DNA from: JACMME01 sp051005015
Lineage (GTDB): Bacteria; Gemmatimonadota; Gemmatimonadetes; Gemmatimonadales; Gemmatimonadaceae
Assembly (NCBI GenBank): GCA_051005015.1
Contig: JBPCJT010000200.1
Span: 1 to 11,785 of the forward strand
Direction: 5' to 3'
DNA: 11,785 nucleotides
Shown: in pieces, positions 1 to 7,200 of the stretch
Layout: each line of letters begins with the position of its first letter
Position numbering within the stretch: position 1 is the first letter of the stretch
Notes under the pieces: generated by a model
Told to the model about the DNA's origin: nothing
Databases searched by the model: none
Seen by the model: only the letters and a program-made list of their open reading frames with translations
Translations under genes and position numbers: made by a program

Positions 1-1245
1 GATGGTGGCGGCGCTCCGTGCGTCAGCCGCCAATTCGCGCACCAACCGGCCGAGCGCACCCTGCACGAGAAAGAGCGCCGGCTCGAGTGTAGATGCGGGC
101 GTCGCAAGCTCCACTTCCACGCGCCGCTGCCGTTCCGCGCGTGCCAGCACCGGGCGCAGCCTGTCCTCGCCGCGAGCCAGGCGCCAAGCCAGGAGACCCG
201 TATCTCCCCAACGGCGCTCGACATCAGCCGGCTCGAGCGCCGCGAACGAGCCAGCCGTCGTGATCCCGAGCGACTGAAGCGCCTCGCGGATCTCCTCCTC
301 CATGGGGATGAGCCCCAATGGTGCCGCAGCCAGATAGGCTGCGTCACCGTCTAAAGGAACTATGACAGGATACTTTCCACTATTCCTCTCCCCATTTTTC
401 ATTTTTTGCCCAGGCGGGCAGCCCGCAGCCACTTGACCCCAGGTTCCCGCATAAGCGGCCACGCATGAATTCGCGGCTGCAGCGCGGGAATCCGGGTGCC
501 AGCGGCCAGCGATGCCGAGTAGACACTGGAGCAGCTCCGGCTCGCCGCCAATGGAGTCGAACCCTGATGCTCCCACCCACCATGTTCCCGGTTTTCCGGT
601 AGCGGGAGTTACCTGTGGTGAGGCCTGGAGGAGATCCGCCGTGACCACGTCCACGGCCCGGGCGATGACATCGTTGTCCCAGTTCAAAATCTCAAGCTCC
701 GCGCACAACGCCCGCGCCTCAGCAACCGTCATTCCGGCCCGAACTTTCCGGCGGGATGCTCCTTTCGATACCGTGCGCAGCCGTTGCGAGTGTACGATGC
801 CGATGGGCAGGTCATCCCACGCCGGCAGTGGGGACTGCGGACTGCGGATCGCGGATTGCGGACCGTGAAGGGGGGATTGCGGGTTGGGGGTTGCTGGCTG
901 TGGTGGTTGACCCTGGTGCGTGGTAAGTGATCCGGGTCGCGTTCCGCTCCTTTCGTCCGAAATCGGGTTCCGCGCACCGCCGAGCTCGAGCGCGTGGGTG
1001 TTGTCTGTGGCCGACAGGGAGAGGGGGAGAGGAATCTGCGCCCCGGTCATCGAGATCGTTCCCGACTCCATCCGCCCGGCCGCTGGCCAATTCCCGATCC
1101 GCGATTGCATCGGTCCGGGTGAAAGCCGTCCGACCTCCGCGTCCTTGGCTGCTGGCACCTGATTTCTGGTCTCTTTTTCCAGCCACACCGCGCCGATCGG
1201 GAACCTCGGGATGCGCACACAGGCGACTCGCCAAACCGACTCCAT
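1..1245 (-). CDS. imuB: ImuB, non-catalytic Y-family polymerase homologue (C-terminus outside window)
   Basis: The frame is open from the ATG at 1245 to the window edge (415 codons, no stop), so the 3' end is missing. A GAGGTGA Shine-Dalgarno sits about 5 nt before this ATG. The N-terminus VACVRIPRFPIGAVW (residues 7-21) matches the first strand of ImuB. The catalytic Asp of active Y-family polymerases is absent there, and the second acidic site is replaced by WWVGASGF (222-229). RAGMTVAEARALCAEL (169-184) is the typical ImuB finger segment, and residues 316-361 form a helix-hairpin-helix-like region. In other bacteria ImuB links ImuA and DnaE2 to the sliding clamp for mutagenic translesion synthesis. 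It overlaps imuA. Odd feature: about 100 extra residues lie between 22 and 141, partly translated heptamer repeats (121-141). A second, shorter low-complexity stretch lies at 276-292. The fold may still be intact because the frame is kept. Confidence 0.88.
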   Translation of the reverse strand, partial: MESVWRVACVRIPRFPIGAVWLEKETRNQVPAAKDAEVGRLSPGPMQSRIGNWPAAGRMESGTISMTGAQIPLPLSLSATDNTHALELGGARNPISDERSGTRPGSLTTHQGQPPQPATPNPQSPLHGPQSAIRSPQSPLPAWDDLPIGIVHSQRLRTVSKGASRRKVRAGMTVAEARALCAELEILNWDNDVIARAVDVVTADLLQASPQVTPATGKPGTWWVGASGFDSIGGEPELLQCLLGIAGRWHPDSRAAAANSCVAAYAGTWGQVAAGCPPGQKMKNGERNSGKYPVIVPLDGDAAYLAAAPLGLIPMEEEIREALQSLGITTAGSFAALEPADVERRWGDTGLLAWRLARGEDRLRPVLARAERQRRVEVELATPASTLEPALFLVQGALGRLVRELAADARSAATI

Positions 1246-2059
1246 AACTCACCTCGATCCTGCGACGAATTCCACCTTTTTCCACCAGGATTTCGAACTG
1301 CGAATCCAACCGCGAACTGCGAACTGCGAACTGTGAATTCAACTGCGAGCTGTGCCGTTTGATCTCCGGCTGATCCCTGATTCGGGATTTGTGGTTAGTA
1401 GCTCGCGGTTCGCAGTTCGCAGTTCGCAGTTCGCAGTTGGTAGTTAGGCGTCTCTTCCTTCGCTCCACACGGAGCCGAAGCGCCCCTGGGATGGCAGCGG
1501 CGCTCTTCTCTCCGGTCACGACCAGCGCTGCCCCCGCACTCCGGGCGAGGCGCGTGAGCCGGACCGCCGCCGAACGCGAGAGTGGGGGGGCACCGTCGAG
1601 CACGACGAGCGCGAAGGCGCCGCTCCGGAGAAGTACGTCGGCGCACCACGTTCCCCTGGAGGGAGATGTGGGGCGGATCATCCAGAGGCCGGTTTCGGAT
1701 TGCGGATTGCGGACTGCGGGTCGCGCTCGGCGAGTTTCCGATGGCGAGCTGCGAGCCGCGGACGCTCCTTCGTACAGGTGAGCCCAGTCCTGTGGGGCCA
1801 GCGTCCGGCTGGCGTCGACGTACGCCACCCACAGCTTCTGCCCCAGGGTTACCTGGACGAGATGGCGGAGAAAGGTCGTCTTGCCACCTCCGCGAGTGCC
1901 GAGCAGTTCGGTGAGGCGCCCCATGGGAATGCCCCGAGCCGGCAGGGCTGTGTCGAGCGCTTCAATCCCGGAAGCCAGGCCGGTGATCTCGCTCCCGGAC
2001 GGGGAGGGCGGAACCAATTCCGCAAGGTGCTTTTTGAGAGTGGCTAGTGCCGCGGTCAT
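812..2059 (-). CDS. imuA: ImuA, RecA-like partner of ImuB, with repeat insertions and a C-terminal run-on
   Basis: This is a RecA/SulA-like ATPase fold protein of 415 residues from the ATG at 2059. A TTG start at 2137 is possible but would run through the likely promoter. Walker A is GTRGGGKT (54-61) and Walker B is ALVVLDG (150-156). The N-terminus ITGLASGIEALD (25-36) and GRLTELLG (47-54) are typical of ImuA. The conserved end, FEILVEKGGIRRRIEVSYG (255-273), is where the family normally finishes. Here the frame continues 142 more residues, overlapping imuB by 434 nt. Two segments look inserted: about 99-124, containing RNPQS, and about 205-254, containing NCELRTANCE, both translated GCGRAYT heptamers. 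The second lies between the core and the conserved end, so activity is plausible but unproven. ImuA supports ImuB and DnaE2 in SOS mutagenesis. The site at 2080-2100 probably controls it. Confidence 0.85.
   Translation of the reverse strand: MTAALATLKKHLAELVPPSPSGSEITGLASGIEALDTALPARGIPMGRLTELLGTRGGGKTTFLRHLVQVTLGQKLWVAYVDASRTLAPQDWAHLYEGASAARSSPSETRRARPAVRNPQSETGLWMIRPTSPSRGTWCADVLLRSGAFALVVLDGAPPLSRSAAVRLTRLARSAGAALVVTGEKSAAAIPGALRLRVERRKRRLTTNCELRTANCEPRATNHKSRIRDQPEIKRHSSQLNSQFAVRSSRLDSQFEILVEKGGIRRRIEVSYGVGLASRLCAHPEVPDRRGVAGKRDQKSGASSQGRGGRTAFTRTDAIADRELASGRADGVGNDLDDRGADSSPPLPVGHRQHPRARARRCAEPDFGRKERNATRITYHAPGSTTTASNPQPAIPPSRSAIRDPQSAVPTAGVG
833..895. repeat. Period-7 repeat array inside imuB
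   Basis: Read on the plus strand, units of GAYTGCG run head to tail from 833 to 867 (GACTGCG, GACTGCG, GATCGCG, GATTGCG, GACCGTG). After a short G-run, GATTGCG and two GGTTGNN units follow to 895. Translated in the imuB frame this gives residues 121-141, with the repeated peptide PQS. It also lies under the imuA run-on, so it is read in two frames. The unit belongs to the same GCGRAYT family as the arrays at 1306-1440, 1694-1721 and 10903-10988. Confidence 0.85.
1306..1440. repeat. Long inverted heptamer repeat (hairpin) inside imuA
   Basis: The left arm (about 1306-1352) is built of GCGAACT units. The right arm (about 1401-1440) is built of the reverse complement, AGTTCGC. The arms pair over roughly 40 bp with a few mismatches and a small bulge in the left arm. 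The loop of about 48 nt contains its own small stem, ATCCC/GGGAT, near 1374-1390. The array is translated in the imuA frame as residues about 205-254 (NCELRTANCE on one arm, QLNSQFAVRSS on the other). The layout resembles a small non-autonomous palindromic element more than protein-coding sequence. Confidence 0.88.
1694..1721. repeat. Four-unit heptamer array inside imuA
   Basis: Four consecutive 7-nt units (TTCGGAT, TGCGGAT, TGCGGAC, TGCGGGT) lie within a segment of about 75 nt. That segment interrupts imuA between the DWAHLYEG motif and LWMIRP. On the minus strand it reads RNPQSET. The flanking sequence to about 1765 also looks inserted and contains degenerate GCGAG units. Confidence 0.75.
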
Positions 2060-2079
2060 GGGATGGTATGAGTGATAGT

Positions 2080-2104
2080 ACCCGAACAAACACCGAAGAT
2101 TATC
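2080..2104 (-). promoter_or_regulatory. Candidate LexA-type operator and -10 element of imuAB
   Basis: Read toward imuA, CTTCGGTGTTTGTTCGGG spans 2081-2098. It contains CTTC-N7-GTTC, close to the direct-repeat GTTC-N7-GTTC box known for alphaproteobacterial LexA. It directly follows a GATAAT hexamer (2104-2099), which has a weak TTCGAG -35 at a 17-nt spacing. A bound repressor would therefore cover the start of transcription. The imuA ATG is about 20 nt beyond. The same element recurs upstream of the radical SAM gene at 3239-3259, with 18 of 21 positions identical. The LexA assignment is inference; the duplication is seen directly. Confidence 0.6.
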
Positions 2105-2155
2105 GGCAATATGCGGGCCTCCTCGAAGCATCCGCAAGCCTTTGCTAACCCAATC

Positions 2156-3205
2156 TCAAATACTCAGCCTCAGCTGCTCCTCCGCGATCGCCGATTCGGC
2201 ATCATCATCCTCGTACTCCCGCATTCCCACTCCGTACTTCGCACACAATCCCCGGAAAAACCGGGAAAGCCCCTCGCGGTACCTCTCGCTAACCTGATAC
2301 CCGTTCGCGTATGCCTTTCGGTAGCGCGACGCCAGGTGCGGAAACTCCTGCTCGATAAAAGGGAGATACCTTTGCCGAGCGGCGCTCTGCAGCCTGAGCG
2401 CGCAGGCGCCGATATAGGTCGCGTCCGACTCGGCAACGCGCCTGACCAGGGCCTCGAGTGCAGCGGGATGGTCCGTAATTCCGGGAAGAACCGGCATGCA
2501 GTTGACGCCGGCGTCGATTCCCGCCTGGCGCAGGCGAACGAGCGCTCGCAAGCGGGACTCCGGCGTGGGTGCGCGTGGCTCGAGGCGGCGCGCCAGTTCA
2601 CGGTCGAGCGTAATGAGCGAGATATGCACGGAGACTCTGGAGTTACGCGCAATCCGCGCGAGCAGATCTATGTCGCGCGTGATGAGGGGGCTCTTGGTGA
2701 TTATGACGACATTCATCTCCGCGTGTTCGGCGAGCACCTCCAGGATGCCGCGTGTGACCCGGTAGGTGCGCTCGGCGGGTTGGTACGGGTCGGTGGCGGT
2801 CCCGATCACGACCGCTTCGCCGCGGATTAGGCCGAGGTGCCTGGCGCTTCCCTGGCGGAGCGTTTTCCGGAGGACGGAGGGCGCGTTTTCCTTGACGACG
2901 ACGTGGCGCTCGAAGGCGAGCCACGGGGGCATTTTGCGGAGGTCTTCGTGAAGCGAGACGTCCGCATCAGGCTTGGTTGCGGCACGCTCCATCACGTAGC
3001 GGTGAGTGTAGCGGGCGTAGCAGTAGGCGCAACCGAAGGCGCATCCGACGTATGGGTTGATGGACCAGTAGCCCATGCCGGTCGCCTTTGGGTCGTTGAG
3101 GACGGACTTGGCGCGGGAGGCGTGGTAGGAAATGTCGGCTTGGCGGCCGAGGATGGGGAGGGGTGCATAGGCCTTAGTGACGGCGAAAAGTTCAGACTGG
3201 TGCAC
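2156..3205 (-). CDS. Radical SAM protein of the spore photoproduct lyase superfamily
   Basis: I chose the GTG at 3205 (349 residues) because AAAGGA lies 9 nt before it. The longer ATG start at 3307 would read through the promoter and operator-like site. The motif GCAFGCAYCYAR (54-65) supplies Cys55, Cys59 and Cys62, the CX3CX2C cluster that binds 4Fe-4S and SAM. GTATDPYQPAE (135-145) and VIITKSPLITRDIDLL (167-182) are typical of the COG1533/SPL group, which includes the Rv2578c and PA0069 families. The substrate is unknown in non-sporulating bacteria. SplB itself repairs the UV thymine dimer called spore photoproduct. The gene lies 96 bp upstream of imuA on the same strand and shares its operator-like element, so a role in DNA damage response is likely. 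The acidic tail EYEDDDAESAIAEE needs no special explanation. Confidence 0.85.
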   Translation of the reverse strand: MHQSELFAVTKAYAPLPILGRQADISYHASRAKSVLNDPKATGMGYWSINPYVGCAFGCAYCYARYTHRYVMERAATKPDADVSLHEDLRKMPPWLAFERHVVVKENAPSVLRKTLRQGSARHLGLIRGEAVVIGTATDPYQPAERTYRVTRGILEVLAEHAEMNVVIITKSPLITRDIDLLARIARNSRVSVHISLITLDRELARRLEPRAPTPESRLRALVRLRQAGIDAGVNCMPVLPGITDHPAALEALVRRVAESDATYIGACALRLQSAARQRYLPFIEQEFPHLASRYRKAYANGYQVSERYREGLSRFFRGLCAKYGVGMREYEDDDAESAIAEEQLRLSI

Positions 3206-3238
3206 AAGAAGATTTCCTTTCAGGTTTCTGACAGACGA

Positions 3239-3272
3239 ACCCGAACATATACCGAATATCGCGAGCGCGCAA
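3239..3272 (-). promoter_or_regulatory. Candidate promoter with LexA-type operator of the radical SAM gene
   Basis: Read toward the gene, ATTCGGTATATGTTCGGG lies at 3257-3240 and contains ATTC-N7-GTTC. A TTGCGC -35 (3272-3267) and a TATGTT -10 (3249-3244), spaced 17 nt, place the -10 inside this element. It matches the site before imuA in 18 of 21 positions and lies 34 nt upstream of the chosen GTG start. Confidence 0.55.
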
Positions 3273-3324
3273 GCTGTGGGATTGGGGGACGAGGGCACCC
3301 AAACCATGAACCACGAACGATCCG

Positions 3325-3365
3325 AGTCCGAGTGCTAACCTCCCTTAGTCCGGGTGCCAACCTCC
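3325..3365. repeat. Two direct copies of a 19-bp sequence at 22-bp spacing
   Basis: AGTCCGAGTGCTAACCTCC (3325-3343) and AGTCCGGGTGCCAACCTCC (3347-3365) are identical at 17 of 19 positions. The repeat distance of 22 bp is about two helical turns. The first copy holds GAGTGCTAA, which equals one half of the CIRCE operator bound by HrcA, but the matching inverted half is absent. The repeats lie between the lipoprotein stop and the radical SAM gene promoter. Their function is unknown. Confidence 0.6.
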
Positions 3366-3387
3366 GTCGGAAACTGGAACCGCTCGT

Positions 3388-4173
3388 TTACCTGAGTGCC
3401 ACGCAACATCCCCCCTGGCAGGTTACCCATGGCCTTGAATTGTGACTGGTGATTGGCGCCAAATCCTTTTTATCCTGGGTCTTCTTGTAATCGCACACGT
3501 CGGCACCCTCGAGACCTGCGATCATGTAGGCATGTGATGTGTCGCGCTGGGGGTGTTTGTTTCCGGAACATTCGTGCGCCACGTGGCTGCTTACGCGCCT
3601 GCGTTTTTCCACGAAATCGAAGGTCATGCCCATGGCATGTTGAGCATTAGGTACCGCAATCCAGTAAAGTACTTGCTTTGATTCAAGCACAAATCCCTTC
3701 GTCTTGCAGCTAGTCAGGTTGGTAATCCGGGCAAGCACTGCTCCGTGCTGGCCGATTTCCCCCTTTTTCAGCTTCTTGGCCCGCTTCTCGGATGCTACCT
3801 CAACCCTGATATGACCATTCGGAGTCGTGTCGGTGCAGTTCGCGATGTTTTCGGGTTCCAGGAATGCCGTGTCAGGACCATGGTTCCCGTTCTGCTTGTC
3901 AAAGTCCGCACTGTCTTTTTCTGTAACCCAATTGGCGAACCTGCCGCTGCGAAGCATCGTGTCAAGGTTAGCTGGCAACTGCGCCATTGAGCCTAGCAGT
4001 ACCAGAGAATCCCTGACCACCACTGTCGTATCTTGCGACGGTGAAGGGCTCGCTACGCTATCCTGCGCCGTCTCTTCTTTTCCATTGCACGCAAGCACAG
4101 TACTAACCGTTCCCGCCCACAGGAGAGTGCAAAGGCACTTGCCGAATAACAACTGTTGAGTGGAGTAAACCAT
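3388..4173 (-). CDS. Predicted lipoprotein of unknown family
   Basis: 261 residues, starting at the ATG at 4173 with AGGGGGA just upstream. A hydrophobic signal segment (7-28) ends in VLAC with the lipidated Cys at 29, so I expect membrane anchoring after export. A Ser/Thr/Asp-rich linker (35-52) follows. The mature part holds LEPENIANCTD (105-115), a Lys-rich stretch (130-138), YWIAVPNAQHAMGMTFDFVEK (170-190) and HECSGNKHPQRDTSHAYMIAGLEG (200-223). Cys113, Cys156, Cys202 and Cys227 could form disulfides, and the last residues hold TCQGGCC. I do not recognise the family. It begins 45 bp after the kinase stop on the same strand and may be co-transcribed with it. Confidence 0.7.
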   Translation of the reverse strand: MVYSTQQLLFGKCLCTLLWAGTVSTVLACNGKEETAQDSVASPSPSQDTTVVVRDSLVLLGSMAQLPANLDTMLRSGRFANWVTEKDSADFDKQNGNHGPDTAFLEPENIANCTDTTPNGHIRVEVASEKRAKKLKKGEIGQHGAVLARITNLTSCKTKGFVLESKQVLYWIAVPNAQHAMGMTFDFVEKRRRVSSHVAHECSGNKHPQRDTSHAYMIAGLEGADVCDYKKTQDKKDLAPITSHNSRPWVTCQGGCCVALR

Positions 4174-4218
4174 TGATCCCCCTGTTTGAAGATTTCGTTG
4201 AGCTCCTTAACTGCACCG

Positions 4219-7200
4219 CTAATGCGAAATCATCTCGCGCATCCGCCGAACTGCAGGTTGCAATTCCACGTCGGCACTGCTCCAGAGATGCGCAACCGCC
4301 GCTGCCCACCGCCTAGCCGCCTCCCGCTCCCCCCGCTTTTCAGCTATCTCCGCCCGCAACGCCATCGCTCGAACCAGACCGGCCCCTTCTTGCACTCGCC
4401 TTACGACAAATGTCCCCAGCGTTGGGAGCGCGTTAAGCGATCGGTCAAGATGCTCAGCCGCAGCCGCCGTGTCTCCCATTGCGAGCAGGAGCCACGCTTC
4501 CTGAAAGGTGTGGTCTATGGACACGTTGCCCGGTACGAGTCCCAGGCTTTCCCGGCGCGCGAACAACACGTTGAGCTGAGCTCGAGCACCGGCGAAGTCG
4601 CCGCGTAGATATTTCGTCTGCGTCTCTTCCAGAATACCCGACTGGACGCTGACGTAGCGCAGTGCGGATTTCTGCAGCACCGGCACTGCCGCGCTCATCG
4701 ACTGAGACAGTAGCGCATCGCGCGCCGCGCTCTGCTGCGAGCGTGTCGGGTAATAGCTCGGGATGCTTCGATCGACCTGGTTCGCAAGCATCTGAATGCG
4801 CGATGCCGGTGCGCCCGCCGCGGAGTAGGCGGCGAGAGTCAGTGTAAGCGCGGACAGAGGTGTAGGCGGATACAGTGTAGTTCCCGTATGCGTGCTGAAG
4901 GCGTATCCATGTGCCGCGCTTTGCAGGAGCTCCGCGGCGCGGGCCGTCCGTCCCGTCAACGCCGCGAGCCCGGCCGTCCAATCCTTCTCATGCTCGTTCG
5001 GAACAGGCCAGGCGAACATTGAGTCGGCGAGCGCTCTTGCCGGCTCGAAGCGCTGCAGTTTCAGAAGAAGACGCACCTCGCTCAGCCCAAGCTGAAGTGA
5101 GAGGCGTGTATCAGGCGCGAGAGCGCGCGCCTTTCGAATCGCTGTCAGCGCATCTTCGGTTTGCGTGCTCGCCTCCAACACCTGCGCCACGGCTGCATGC
5201 GCCTCGGCGCTCCGGGGAAAGGCACGCCGCCATTCTTCCGCGATCGTTCCCAGGATGCGGCGCGTGTAGGTGACTGCCGGTCCAACGGGTCCCTGCAACG
5301 CAGCGCGACTGCCAAAATCGCTGGCCCGCACAGGGAAAAATGCCAGAGTCTCCGCCTGCATGGTTGGCGATGCCCGGAACCATACTGTATCACTTGCAAG
5401 CGCGAATCCGTCGCGCACCCTGTTCGGCTCCGCAAACAGAAGTTGCGACAGCCGTCCTGGCGCCATCTGCCTGAAAGCGAGGTAAGCCGCCGGAACGCGC
5501 TCGAGCGCTTCCTGGTACGCAAGAACGGCTGCGTGGTAGCTTCCGCGAAAATACCAGCGCTGCGGATTCCCTTTCGGGATAACCAGCTTGTCGCGGCTGC
5601 GGCACTCCCCCAGGCCATACCACGCGGCGAAATTACTCGAATCCCTGGCGACCAAACTGGAAAAGAGCTCGCACGCAGCGGGATAGTTTCCCGTTCCGAG
5701 CGCAAGCAATCCCTGCGACAAGATACCGTCTTGCTCGGCCAGCTTTGCCCTGAGCGCAACGGCCCGCCGTGCGGCTGCGCGCCAGCTCTCGGGGCGGTCG
5801 CTCGTCCAGGCCATCGTCTGCGCATACCACAGGTGAGCGCTCGCATATCCGGGATCCAGATCGGACGCGCTGCGAAACTGGGTCACCGCTCCGTTTATAT
5901 CCCACGCGCTTAGCGCCTTGTGCCCCGCGAGATACGCCCGCAACGCCTCGGAGTTCGTCGTTTCCATGGCCCCGCGGGCAAGCTCCCCGCTCCCACCAAT
6001 AATTCTTGCCATGAGAGAGTCCGCCAGGATACTGAACATCGCGGACGCGTCAATGAGACTGCGTTTCACGCGCACTGTATATTCCTGGGCTGGTTCGCGC
6101 GCACGAACATCGTAAATCGCCGCGCGTACCTCGATCACACCACCCGTTGCTGCACGCACGTGCCCCCAAATCGCGTGCCGGGCACGCAGTTTTTCCGCAA
6201 GGGCGAACCGGTCCTCCAGTGTCAGGCGCCGATTTCCTCGCTGGGATCGTGCGTCATTGATCTGGTACGTGTTCACTAGCTTCACCCCCTGCCAGCGCGC
6301 AAGCGCGTCGTGAAGCATCACCTGGCAATTATCTCCGTCCAACTCTACGTGGGCGCCCCCCGTATGCTCGAAAGGAAGTACAGCGACGGTGTCGGAGAGA
6401 GTCGGATCGGTTTCACCTTGGCGGAAAAAGAACAACCAGACTGCGGTTCCGGCCGCAAGAAGTGCGACAGTGGCAGCGGCCCATTTCGCGCGATTCCTGG
6501 GCTTTAATCCCTGTTCCTCCGGTGCCGCGAGAGCCGCGGCCAGCGCGCCTTCGAATTCTCCCGCTGTCGCGTACCTGTCCGCCGGCACCTTTGCCATCGC
6601 CCGCACCAGCACTCGCTCAAGGGCCGGTGACACCGTCTCACGTAACTTTCGTATCCTGGGCGGTGTCTCCGTCATGTGCTGCGTCATTATCTGCCGTGGT
6701 GTAGCACCGTGGAAGGGCGGCACGCCGGCCAGCAACTCGAACAGCACGCAAGCCAGGTTGTAAATGTCCGAGCGTCCGTCGATGTCGCGTTCGCCTGCCG
6801 CTTGCTCCGGACTCATGTACAGCGGCGTTCCGGCCACCAGGCCGGACGACGTCAGCTTCGCTTCGCTTGCAGAGTCGATGGCCTTGGCGATCCCGAAATC
6901 GGCGACACTGGCGTTGCCGCCGTGGAGCAGGATGTTTTCGGGCTTGATGTCGCGGTGAACGACGCCATGGTTGTGCGCGTAAGACAGCGCGCCGGCAACC
7001 TGGCGGGCAATCTCCACCGCTTCTTCGATGCGCAACTGCTTTTCGCGGTTCAACCGGTCGCGGAGCGTTTCTCCCTCCACGTACGGCATCACATAATAGA
7101 GGAGACCAGCGGCTTCGCCCGAGTCGTGGACCCCCACTATATGCGGGTGCTGGAGCCGCGCCGCGGTTGCGATCTCGCGCAGGAAGCGCTCCGCGCCTAT

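Noticed and set aside
1306..1440. The heptamer array as a multiple LexA site, because it repeats GAAC
   Set aside because: GAAC recurs with N3 or N10 spacing there, not N7, and the array lies inside coding sequence far from a promoter.
833..1440. CRISPR array
   Set aside because: Units are 7 nt with no spacers of regular length.
1389..1914. Plus-strand frames reading through the repeat arrays
   Set aside because: They consist of translated heptamers plus the antisense of imuA.
2072..3445. Long plus-strand frames opposite the radical SAM gene (2072-2830 and 2837-3445)
   Set aside because: They are antisense to a gene with clear motifs, have no recognisable domains and reflect GC-rich codon bias.
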